Origin: CAYQJL01 sp964612295 | Lineage (GTDB): Bacteria > Eisenbacteria > RBG-16-71-46 > CAIMUX01 > WJJG01 | Length of the DNA stretch: 38,265 nucleotides | Reading direction: 5' to 3' | Assembly: GCA_964612295.1 (NCBI GenBank) | Contig: CAZTDY010000032.1 | Coordinates: 1 to 38,265 of the forward strand | Notes under the pieces: generated by a model | What the model was told of the DNA's origin: nothing | Seen by the model: the letters and a program-made list of their open reading frames with translations, nothing else | Database searches by the model: none | Shown here: piece after piece, positions 8,309 through 15,747 of the stretch | How positions within the stretch are numbered: position 1 is the first letter of the stretch | Layout: each line of letters begins with the position of its first letter | Program-made: the position numbers and the translations under genes

Positions 8309-9367
8309 ATGGCCGTTGGTATCATCGGCTATGGCGCGCATATTCCCCGCCGGCGGATCAAAGTCGAAGAGATCGCCAAGGTGTGGGGAGCCGACGCGCC
8401 CAGCTACAAGAAGGGACTAGAGCTTCTGCAGAAGTCGGTTCCCGGCCTGGATGAGGATACGATCACCCTCTCGGTCGAAGCCGCGCGCAACGCAATCGTC
8501 CGCGCGGATATCGATCCAGCCGAGATCGGGTGTGTCTACGTGGGATCCGAATCCCATCCGTATGCGGTGAAACCCTCGGGGGTCACCGTTGCGGAGGCGA
8601 TCGGCGCCACGCCCGACTGTCACTGCGCGGACTTCGAGTTCGCGTGCAAAGCCGGATCCGAGGGCATGTTCGTCGCGCACGGCCTGGTCAAAGCCGGTCT
8701 GGTCAAGTACGGCCTCGGGATCGGCGGTGACACGTCGCAGGGCGCGCCCGGCGACGCCCTCGAGTACTCAGCGGCTGCCGGTTCGGCGGCGTTCATCTTC
8801 GGTGACGAGGATGACAAGATGCTGGCGACGGTCGACGAGACCTTCTCGTTCATGACCGACACGCCCGACTTCTGGCGCCGCGAGCACCAGTTCTATCCGT
8901 CGCACGGCGGACGATTCACCGGCGAGCCGGCCTACTTCCGCACGGTGATCGGCGCGGTGGACGGTCTTCTGAAGAAGGCCAACATGAAGCCGGCAGACTT
9001 CGACTATGCCATCTTCCATCAGCCGAACGGCAAGTTCCCCAAGCGCGTCGCCAAGATGCTCGGGTTCACCTTCGAGCAGATCGACGTGGGGCGCGTGGTT
9101 CCCGATCTGGGCAACACCTACTCGGGTGCCTCGCCGATCGGTCTCACCGCCGTCCTGGACGTGGCCAAGCCCGGCGACAAGATCATGATGTGTTCCTATG
9201 GTTCAGGCGCCGGCAGCGATTGCTTTGTCTATACCGTGCAGGATCGCATCACCAAGGTTCAGGACCTGGCGCCCAAGACGCGCTTTCTCCTGGATGAAAA
9301 CATCCGGTTTGTCGAGTACGGCGAGTACGCCAAGCTCCGGCGCAAAATCCGTCTACGCGGTGAGTAG
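8309..9367 (+). CDS. Hydroxymethylglutaryl-CoA synthase, archaeal type
   Basis: A 352-residue thiolase-fold enzyme that joins acetyl-CoA and acetoacetyl-CoA to give HMG-CoA, or the reverse. The archaeal-type signatures are present: ESHPYAVKP with catalytic Glu E81, FACKAGSEG with nucleophile C113, FHQPNGKFP with H237, and the C-terminal PDLGNTYSGAS and CSYGSGAGSD. ATG 8309 is set by AGGAAGGAGG (8291-8300); the open frame extends to 8213 but without a ribosome site. It is the first gene of a seven-gene operon and is followed after 12 nt by thiolase and then DUF35. This is the order of the archaeal HMG-CoA synthase/thiolase/DUF35 complex, in which acetoacetyl-CoA is channelled. No HMG-CoA reductase is in the window; the neighbours point to branched-chain acyl-CoA metabolism. 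Confidence 0.92.
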   Translation: MAVGIIGYGAHIPRRRIKVEEIAKVWGADAPSYKKGLELLQKSVPGLDEDTITLSVEAARNAIVRADIDPAEIGCVYVGSESHPYAVKPSGVTVAEAIGATPDCHCADFEFACKAGSEGMFVAHGLVKAGLVKYGLGIGGDTSQGAPGDALEYSAAAGSAAFIFGDEDDKMLATVDETFSFMTDTPDFWRREHQFYPSHGGRFTGEPAYFRTVIGAVDGLLKKANMKPADFDYAIFHQPNGKFPKRVAKMLGFTFEQIDVGRVVPDLGNTYSGASPIGLTAVLDVAKPGDKIMMCSYGSGAGSDCFVYTVQDRITKVQDLAPKTRFLLDENIRFVEYGEYAKLRRKIRLRGE

Positions 9368-9379
9368 GAGGAAACGATC

Positions 9380-10537
9380 ATGAGAGACGTTGCAGTGATC
9401 GGCGTCGGAATGCAGAAGTGGGGCGAGCTTTGGACGAAGTCGATTCGCGACATCTTCGTCGAGTCTGCTCTGCTGGCGATGGACGACGCCGGTGTTGACA
9501 AGATTGACTCATTTTACGTGGGCAGCATGAGCCCCGGTATCTTCGCCTCGCAGGAACACCTCGAGTCGGTGATGGCGGACTATCTCGGCCAGGTCCCGGT
9601 GTCGGGAACGCGCGTCGAGTCGGCCTGCGCTTCCGGTGGTCTGGCGTTCCGCCTGGCCTGGATGGAGGTTGCCAGCGGCATCAGCGATTGTGTTCTGGCC
9701 GGTGGCGTCGAGAAGATGACCGACGTCAGCGGCGGCGAGGCCACGCACGCCCTGTCGACCGCTTCGGACATGAAGTGGGAGGGGATCAGCGGGGTGACCT
9801 TCCCCGGCCTCTACGCGATGATGGCCGTGGCTCACATGCACAAGTACGGGACCAAGCGGGAGCATCTCGCCCAGGTCGCCGTCAAGAACCACGACAACGG
9901 CAGCCACAATCCTCGGGCGCAGTTCCCGATGAAGATCACGGTCGATCAGGTGCTGAACTCCGTGAAGGTGGCAGACCCCTTGAACATCCTCGACTGCTCG
10001 CCCATCACGGATGGCGCGGCGGCCGCCATTCTGGTGCCGGCCGACAAGGTCAAGGAGTACACGAAAAAGCCGGCCGGCAGGATCCTGGGCAGTGGCCACG
10101 CCACCAACACCATTGCGCTGCACAGCCGCGAAGACCTCGCGGCAATCGATGTGGCCAAGGTGGCGGGTGAGCGCGCCTACGAAATGGCGAAGATGGGTCC
10201 CAAGGACATCAACTTCGCCGAGGTGCACGACTGCTTCACGATCGCCGAGATGCTCATCATGGAGGCCCTCGGCTTCTGCGAGAAGGGCAAGTCCGGTCCG
10301 ACCGTCGAGGCGGGTGAAACCGCGCTGAACGGCCGGATTCCGATCAACGCCAGCGGCGGCCTCAAGTCCAAGGGGCATCCGGTCGGCGCGACTGGCGTCG
10401 CGCAGATCGTCGAAGTCGTTGAGCAGCTACGCGGGGAGTGTGCCGAACGTCAAGTCAAGGACGCCCGCGTGGGATTGGCACAGAACATGGGTGGCAGCGG
10501 CGGTAGCTGCACCGTTCATATTTTGGAGGTGATGTAA
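9380..10537 (+). CDS. Thiolase (acetyl-CoA/acetoacetyl-CoA acetyltransferase, archaeal HMG-CoA complex type)
   Basis: A 385-residue thiolase expected to interconvert two acetyl-CoA with acetoacetyl-CoA. The nucleophile is C83 in VESACASGG, HDCF supplies the His-containing segment, and GHPVGATG is the third conserved block. The C-terminal Cys motif of classical degradative thiolases is replaced by NMGGSGGSC, as in the SCP2/archaeal group. AGGAGG lies just upstream of ATG 9380. Its stop overlaps the DUF35 start (TAATG), implying translational coupling and a stoichiometric complex with its neighbours. Confidence 0.92.
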   Translation: MRDVAVIGVGMQKWGELWTKSIRDIFVESALLAMDDAGVDKIDSFYVGSMSPGIFASQEHLESVMADYLGQVPVSGTRVESACASGGLAFRLAWMEVASGISDCVLAGGVEKMTDVSGGEATHALSTASDMKWEGISGVTFPGLYAMMAVAHMHKYGTKREHLAQVAVKNHDNGSHNPRAQFPMKITVDQVLNSVKVADPLNILDCSPITDGAAAAILVPADKVKEYTKKPAGRILGSGHATNTIALHSREDLAAIDVAKVAGERAYEMAKMGPKDINFAEVHDCFTIAEMLIMEALGFCEKGKSGPTVEAGETALNGRIPINASGGLKSKGHPVGATGVAQIVEVVEQLRGECAERQVKDARVGLAQNMGGSGGSCTVHILEVM

Positions 10538-10932
10538 TGCCCCCTTCGAGAGCATGGCGTGCATACCCGCAAACCTACCGACTGGAAGCCGCCCGCTGCA
10601 CGGGCTGCGGCAAAGCGTTTTTCCCGCCGCGGCTGATCTGTGATTCGTGCAAGGGGCGGGAGTTCGAGACATTCCGCATGAAACGTACAGGAAAGGTGGC
10701 CACCCACACGATCATCCGCACCCCGGGTGATGAGTTCGGCGGGCAGGCCCCCTTTGCGGTCGGGATTGTAGAGATGGATGACGGCCCGCGCCTGACAGCG
10801 CAGATTGTCGATGCCGACTTCGATGAGGTCAAGATCGGCCTGCAGGTACAGCTCGAGTTCCGGCGCATCTACGCCGAGGGCGAGGGTGGAGTCATCAACT
10901 ACGGCTACAAAGCCGTACCCGTCCGCCAGTAA
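10537..10932 (+). CDS. DUF35 OB-fold, zinc-ribbon acyl-CoA-associated protein
   Basis: 131 residues. A rubredoxin-like zinc ribbon is formed by C21-x2-C24 and C35-x2-C38, followed by an OB-fold (KVATHTIIRTPGDEFGG, PFAVGIVEMDDG). In the archaeal HMG-CoA synthase/thiolase complex this protein bridges the two enzymes and forms a shared CoA-binding site. That is known family biology; the role here is inferred from gene order. Its start overlaps the thiolase stop by one base. A 111-nt gap with a strong hairpin separates it from the next gene. Confidence 0.9.
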   Translation: MPPSRAWRAYPQTYRLEAARCTGCGKAFFPPRLICDSCKGREFETFRMKRTGKVATHTIIRTPGDEFGGQAPFAVGIVEMDDGPRLTAQIVDADFDEVKIGLQVQLEFRRIYAEGEGGVINYGYKAVPVRQ

Positions 10933-10950
10933 ACGACTGGAATCCGGCTG

Positions 10951-10983
10951 GGCGGCGGTTTGGGTCATGCTCAGACCGCCGCC
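10951..10983 (+). promoter_or_regulatory. Strong intercistronic hairpin inside the operon
   Basis: GGCGGCGGT (10951-10959) pairs perfectly with ACCGCCGCC (10975-10983). The stem continues inward for four more pairs with two wobbles, leaving a 7-nt loop. No T-run follows, so it is probably not a simple terminator. It lies between the HMG-CoA synthase/thiolase/DUF35 trio and the hydratase/carboxylase genes, and may set their relative mRNA levels. Confidence 0.55.
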
Positions 10984-11043
10984 GCCGGGGACCAGAGACC
11001 TGTCACCGATCTCTCGGGTCATCCGCCGGACAGGAGAGGGAGC

Positions 11044-11829
11044 ATGATCCACGGTACCGTTCGTCTCGAGCGGCAGGGTTCGATCGCCCGCGTGGTCCTG
11101 GCACGTCCCGAGATCCGCAACGCATTCAACGATCTCATGCTGGCCGATCTGCTCGAAGCGTTCGGGCAGATCAAGGACGACGAGACCATCCGGGTGGTCA
11201 TTCTGACCGGTGAGGGGAAGGCCTTTTGCGCGGGCGCCGACCTCAACTGGATGAAACGCGTCGTCGACTACACGTACGAAGAAAATTACGAAGACTCTCT
11301 CCAGCTCGCTCGTATGCTGCGCGAGATCTACTGCTGCCCCAAACCCGTGATCGGACGGGTCAACGGCCATGCGATTGGAGGCGGGACGGGCGTGGTGGCC
11401 GCCTGCGATATCACGATCGGATCACGCGATGCGGTCTTTGCCTTCACCGAGACGAAGCTGGGCCTGACGCCCGCGGCGATCTCGCCTTACTTGCTCAAAC
11501 GAATGGGCGAGCGGAACCTGCGGCAGTACTTCCTGACCGGGGAACGCTTCACCGCCGAGCAGGCCGTCCGGCTGGGGTTGCTCAATTCCGTGGCCGAGCC
11601 GGAAGGTCTCGACGCCGAGGTCGAAGCCACCGTCAAGATGATCCTCTCCGGCGGCCCCCACGCGCTGGAGGTGACCAAACGACTCATCGAAGGCATCGGG
11701 GAGGGCACCCTTGACGAGAACGGCCCGTTCACGGCCGAAGTGATCGCCCGGTTACGCATGAGCGATGAAGGACAGGACGGCATGAACGCCTTCCTCGAGA
11801 AGCGCAAGCCCAAGTGGATTTCTTCCTAA
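11044..11829 (+). CDS. Enoyl-CoA hydratase, 3-methylglutaconyl-CoA hydratase (LiuC)-like
   Basis: A 261-residue crotonase-fold enzyme expected to interconvert 3-methylglutaconyl-CoA and HMG-CoA. FCAGADLNWMKR (61-72) is the pattern I associate with LiuC/AUH hydratases. NGHAIGGG (108-114 region) forms the oxyanion hole, and E136 in TETKLGLTPA is the catalytic Glu. The first crotonase Glu is absent (IGGGTGVVAACD), as in bacterial LiuC from memory. ISPYLLKRMGERN also fits that group. ATG 11044 is preceded by AGGAGAGGG; the open frame runs back to 10960 without a ribosome site. It sits between the HMG-CoA complex genes and the carboxylase genes, exactly where the pathway needs it. Confidence 0.88.
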   Translation: MIHGTVRLERQGSIARVVLARPEIRNAFNDLMLADLLEAFGQIKDDETIRVVILTGEGKAFCAGADLNWMKRVVDYTYEENYEDSLQLARMLREIYCCPKPVIGRVNGHAIGGGTGVVAACDITIGSRDAVFAFTETKLGLTPAAISPYLLKRMGERNLRQYFLTGERFTAEQAVRLGLLNSVAEPEGLDAEVEATVKMILSGGPHALEVTKRLIEGIGEGTLDENGPFTAEVIARLRMSDEGQDGMNAFLEKRKPKWISS

Positions 11830-11857
11830 CCAGACAACGCCTACAAGGGAAGACTTG

Positions 11858-13207
11858 ATGTTCAAACGCATTCTGATTGCCAACCGCGGTGAGATTGCGC
11901 TGCGGGTCATCCGCGCCGCGAGGGAACTGGGGGTCGAGACGGTGGCGGTCTACTCGAAGGCCGATGCCGGATCACCCCACCTGGAGCAGGCCGATCGCTC
12001 CGTGTGCATCGGTCCGCCGAAGAGCGCGGAGAGCTATCTGCAGATGGAGAGGATCATCCAGGCGGCCGACCAATACGACTGCTGTGCCGTACATCCTGGA
12101 TACGGATTCCTGGCCGAGAACGCGCTGTTCGCCGAGCTGTGCGAACAGGCCAAGATGACCTTCATCGGCCCCACCGCCGCTGCGATCCGCGCTATGGGTG
12201 ACAAAGCCACCGCCCGCGAAACCATGCGCGAGGCCGGGCTGCCGGTCATCCCCGGTTCCCAGGGCACCCTTCCCAACAAGAAGGTCGGACTCGAACTGGC
12301 GCGTGAGATCGGCTTCCCGGTGCTGCTCAAAGCCACCGCCGGCGGAGGCGGCAAGGGGATGCGTATCGTGCGGGAGGCGGGAGCCTTCGGGCAGATGTAT
12401 CAAGAGGCCTCCCTCGAGTCGGAAAAGGCCTTCAACAATCCGGGTCTCTACCTGGAGAAGTTCATTGTCGACGGGCGCCACATCGAATTCCAGGTGATGG
12501 CCGACGCGTTCGGCAACGTGGTGCACCTGGGTGAGCGCGAGTGTTCCGCACAGCGGCGGCATCAGAAGCTGGTCGAGGAATCACCCTCGCCGGTCGTCGA
12601 TGCCGAGACGCGGCACGATCTTGGTGAGCGTATCCGGCACGCGCTGCGGATCATCGGCTACCGAAACGCGGGTACGGTGGAGTTCTTCCGCGATCAGGGC
12701 GGCCAGCTCTACTTCATGGAGATGAACGCACGGTTGCAGGTTGAACACCCGGTGACCGAAATGGTCTCCGGTCGGGATCTGGTCACCGAGCAGATTCGCA
12801 TCGCGGCCAATGAACGGCTCAGCTTCACGCAGGAAGAGGTCAATCTGAGCGGCCATGCGATTGAATGCAGGATCAACGCCGAGGACCCCTTCGAAGACTT
12901 CAAACCGTCGCCGGGACTGGTCTCCGGATTCGAGCCGCCTGAGAGCGTGCCGGGCGGCGAGGTGCGCGTCGATTCGCACGTGAGACCGGGATACCGGATT
13001 CCGGTCTACTACGATTCTCTGATCGCGAAGCTGATCGTCAAGGGACCGGACCGCCAGCAAGCGCGATTGGCCACGATCGAAGCCCTCAAGGCTTTCAAGG
13101 TCGAGGGCGTCAAGACGACCATCCCGGTTCACGTGAAGATCATGGAGAACGAGGAATTCGCGGCCGGCAACTATGACACCGGTTTCATTGAGAGACTGCT
13201 GGGTTAG
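11858..13207 (+). CDS. Biotin carboxylase subunit of an acyl-CoA carboxylase
   Basis: 449 residues, the length of a free-standing AccC-type subunit with no fused biotin domain. It carboxylates carrier biotin using ATP and bicarbonate. The ATP-grasp glycine loop GGGGKGM (~162-168), EFQVMAD, HLGERECSAQRRHQK and MNARLQVEHPVTE (~289-301, with the catalytic Arg) are intact. ATG 11858 is preferred to a TTG three bases upstream, with AAGGGAAG as the ribosome site. The carboxyltransferase and biotin carrier follow directly. The chain resembles acetyl-CoA carboxylase AccC as much as MccA, so the substrate is inferred from the neighbours. Confidence 0.93.
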   Translation: MFKRILIANRGEIALRVIRAARELGVETVAVYSKADAGSPHLEQADRSVCIGPPKSAESYLQMERIIQAADQYDCCAVHPGYGFLAENALFAELCEQAKMTFIGPTAAAIRAMGDKATARETMREAGLPVIPGSQGTLPNKKVGLELAREIGFPVLLKATAGGGGKGMRIVREAGAFGQMYQEASLESEKAFNNPGLYLEKFIVDGRHIEFQVMADAFGNVVHLGERECSAQRRHQKLVEESPSPVVDAETRHDLGERIRHALRIIGYRNAGTVEFFRDQGGQLYFMEMNARLQVEHPVTEMVSGRDLVTEQIRIAANERLSFTQEEVNLSGHAIECRINAEDPFEDFKPSPGLVSGFEPPESVPGGEVRVDSHVRPGYRIPVYYDSLIAKLIVKGPDRQQARLATIEALKAFKVEGVKTTIPVHVKIMENEEFAAGNYDTGFIERLLG

Positions 13208-13221
13208 AAAGGATCCCGCCT

Positions 13222-14955
13222 GTGGCAAAGGTCATCCTTCATCCGATCGGTACATCGGTCGAAGAGGCGCTCGATGAGCGCACCTATCAAGAAAACCGCG
13301 AGCGGATGGATCAGGTCAATCAGGTCCTTATGGACCGCCGGGCTGAAGTCCGCGAGGGATGGGGCCCGAAGTACGTGGACAGGGTCCACGCCAAGGGCAA
13401 GCTGACGACCTGGGAACGCATCGAACAGATGAAAGACCCGGGTAGCCAGGTGTTCCCCTTGAACACCTTCGTCAACTTCGGCAAGACCTTCGGCGATCCA
13501 CCCCGCACCTCGCCCTCGGCCGGCGTGATCACCGTCTTTGTGCGGGTGCACGGCCGGCTGACGGTGGTGATCGCGAACGACAATACGGTGGCCTCCGGCT
13601 CATGGTGGCCGCTCACCCCCGAGAAGATCGAACGAGCCCAGGAAGTGGCTCTGCGGCTCAAGCTGCCGGTGATCTACTTGGTCGACTGCTCCGGGCTCTT
13701 CCTTCCCGAACAGGCCAACACGTTCCCCGGGAAGCTGGGCGCGGGATACATCTTCAAGATGAACTCGCTGCTGTCGGCCAGCGGCGTCCCTCAGATCGCA
13801 GGGGTATTGGGCGATTGTATTGCGGGCGGCGGCTACATGCCGATCATCTCCGATAAGCTCTTCATGACCGAGCAGGCCTACATGGTCATCGCGGGAGCGG
13901 CGCTCATCAAGGGAGCGAAGTCGCAGAAGATCACCTCGCTCACGATCGGTGGGCCCAATATCCACGTTCATCTCTCCAACTGCGCGGATGAGCGGGTGCC
14001 CGACGATGAGACGATGATCCTGCGCATCCGCCAGGAGATCGCCAAGCTTCCCACCTCGGGCGCGGCCTACTACCGGCAGGCGTTCGAATCGGCCGATCCG
14101 CGATTCCCTACCTGCGAGATCAACGGCCTCCTGCCGACCGATCACCGCGTGGTCTATGACGTGCGTCAGATCATCGCGCGGCTGGTGGATGCCTCGCTCT
14201 TCTGGGAAGTGATGCCGCACACCGGTGAAGAGATGGTGACCGGCATCGCAAGGATCGGCGGCCTCTACGTCGGCATCATCACCAACAATCAGAAACTCAC
14301 GCCGCATCCAGAGATCAAGAAGCGTAACCGGCCGGGGGGGATTCTATACCGGGAAGGGATCGCGAAGATCTCCCAGTTCTCCCGGTCCTGCAATTCCGAT
14401 GGGATCCCGATCATCTGGCTCCAGGATATCTCCGGATTCGATATCGGGCTGGAAGCCGAGAAGCACGGGCTCTTGGGATACGGCTCGAATCTCTTGTATA
14501 CGAACTCGACGAACACCGTGCCGATGATCACGGTCCTCTTGCGAAAGGCCTCGGGAGCCGGGTACTACGCCATGACTGGGCGTCCATATGAACCGTTTGT
14601 GCAGATCTCGACGCCCCTCGCCCGCTTGGCGGTGATGGAAGGGCGCACCCTGGCGATCGGCACCTATCGCACGCGGCTGGATGACAACTTCAACATCACC
14701 ACCCAGGATCCGGCTGAACGCGCGCAAGTCGAGGCGGGCATGAAAGAGGTTGAGGGGCGGATCGAGTCGGACATGGATCCGTACAAGGCTGCCAGTCAAC
14801 TGGACACCGACGAGATTGTCGCCGCACACGAGCTGCGCGCCTATCTCATGACACTGGTCGAGATGTCCTATCAGACGATCGGATATCGGCGGGTGAAGAA
14901 CCCCAGGATTTGGTCGATGCACGACATTGGCGTGCTCACGGATCAGAGGAGCTAG
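13222..14955 (+). CDS. Carboxyltransferase subunit, glutaconyl-CoA decarboxylase alpha (GcdA)-like
   Basis: 577 residues with two crotonase-like halves. The oxyanion segments are CIAGGGYMPIIS (~200-211) and ASGAGYYAMTG (~444-454). Length and segments such as KLTTWERIEQMKDPGS, PVIYLVDCSG and IIWLQDISGFDIG resemble, from memory, the GcdA subunit of Na+-pumping glutaconyl-CoA decarboxylase more than MCC-beta or propionyl-CoA carboxylase. No GcdB-type membrane pump is nearby; a soluble biotin carboxylase and carrier are. An ATP-driven gamma-carboxylation of an enoyl-CoA, most plausibly 3-methylcrotonyl-CoA to 3-methylglutaconyl-CoA, is inferred. The start is GTG 13222, 14 nt after the previous stop, with a weak AGGATCC-type ribosome site. 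Confidence 0.85.
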   Translation: MAKVILHPIGTSVEEALDERTYQENRERMDQVNQVLMDRRAEVREGWGPKYVDRVHAKGKLTTWERIEQMKDPGSQVFPLNTFVNFGKTFGDPPRTSPSAGVITVFVRVHGRLTVVIANDNTVASGSWWPLTPEKIERAQEVALRLKLPVIYLVDCSGLFLPEQANTFPGKLGAGYIFKMNSLLSASGVPQIAGVLGDCIAGGGYMPIISDKLFMTEQAYMVIAGAALIKGAKSQKITSLTIGGPNIHVHLSNCADERVPDDETMILRIRQEIAKLPTSGAAYYRQAFESADPRFPTCEINGLLPTDHRVVYDVRQIIARLVDASLFWEVMPHTGEEMVTGIARIGGLYVGIITNNQKLTPHPEIKKRNRPGGILYREGIAKISQFSRSCNSDGIPIIWLQDISGFDIGLEAEKHGLLGYGSNLLYTNSTNTVPMITVLLRKASGAGYYAMTGRPYEPFVQISTPLARLAVMEGRTLAIGTYRTRLDDNFNITTQDPAERAQVEAGMKEVEGRIESDMDPYKAASQLDTDEIVAAHELRAYLMTLVEMSYQTIGYRRVKNPRIWSMHDIGVLTDQRS

Positions 14956-14963
14956 GGTCGCAC

Positions 14964-15578
14964 ATGGCAGAAAAGACACTTCTGGCGCTCGTCCGCGAGG
15001 ACGAAGAGAATCCCGGTCTCCTTCTGGTGACCTCTCCGGTGGTCGGGTTGGCCGACGGGTGCCCGCGCACTGAGGTATTCCTCAATCCCTTGGACCGCGT
15101 CGTCTCGATGAAGATTCTCGGTGAGCGCTTTGCGTTGCGACTCCCGCGGGGGCATCACGGCCGGGTGACGGAGGCCTGCATCCCCAATGAGCTCACGCCG
15201 GTCGAGTTCGACCAGCCCCTGGCCCGCCTGGACCCGCGGGCGCTTGAGGGGAATGTGAGCGGAGGCGGTTCGGCCGTTGCCGCCGACGGCGCCGGGGGAG
15301 ACGATGCGGCAGCCGACCTGATCACGATCACCGCGCCCTCCGAGGGTATCTTCTATAGCCGCTCTTCGCCGGATTCTCCGGCCTACGTCGAGGTCGGGAC
15401 CGAGGTCGGTGCAGGGACCGTGCTCGGGTTGGTTGAAGTCATGAAGTGTTTCAACCAGATCACCTACGGCGGAGCCGAGTACCCCGAGAAGGGTAGGATC
15501 GCCAAGATCCTCATCGACGATTCCGCCGAAGTGACCTTTGGACAAGCGCTCTTCCAGGTGGTGCCGCTGGACCGCTAA
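14964..15578 (+). CDS. Biotin carrier (biotinyl-domain) protein of the acyl-CoA carboxylase
   Basis: 204 residues. The C-terminal biotinyl/lipoyl domain carries EVMKCFN with the acceptor Lys K161; the usual Ala of EAMK is Val, a known variant. A Gly/Ala-rich flexible linker (~94-114) joins it to an N-terminal domain I do not recognise, probably for docking. ATG 14964 lies 8 nt after the carboxyltransferase stop, with AGGAG inside the end of that gene; an in-frame ATG at 14910 would overlap it by 46 nt. It would shuttle carboxybiotin between the biotin carboxylase and the GcdA-like subunit. It is the last gene of the operon. Confidence 0.88.
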   Translation: MAEKTLLALVREDEENPGLLLVTSPVVGLADGCPRTEVFLNPLDRVVSMKILGERFALRLPRGHHGRVTEACIPNELTPVEFDQPLARLDPRALEGNVSGGGSAVAADGAGGDDAAADLITITAPSEGIFYSRSSPDSPAYVEVGTEVGAGTVLGLVEVMKCFNQITYGGAEYPEKGRIAKILIDDSAEVTFGQALFQVVPLDR

Positions 15579-15603
15579 CACAGTTCTCCGTTCTAGGGCC
15601 TGT

Positions 15604-15638
15604 CGACGCAATTCTTTGCATGGCAAGGGGTTGCGTCG
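15604..15638 (+). terminator. Possible terminator hairpin after the acyl-CoA operon
   Basis: CGACGCAA (15604-15611) and TTGCGTCG (15631-15638) form a perfect 8-bp stem, with a smaller TTGC/GCAA hairpin nested in the loop. It lies 25 nt after the last operon stop. Only a weak T-rich tail follows. Confidence 0.4.
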
Positions 15639-15747
15639 TTCTGTCTGCAGGTCCCCCTCCTCGCCTGCGCATTGCGTGCCCGAACGTCGCGTCTGGGAGT
15701 AAGGAAGTCTAGGTTCCGCCCCGGATTGTTGCCGCAGGAGGTGAGCC

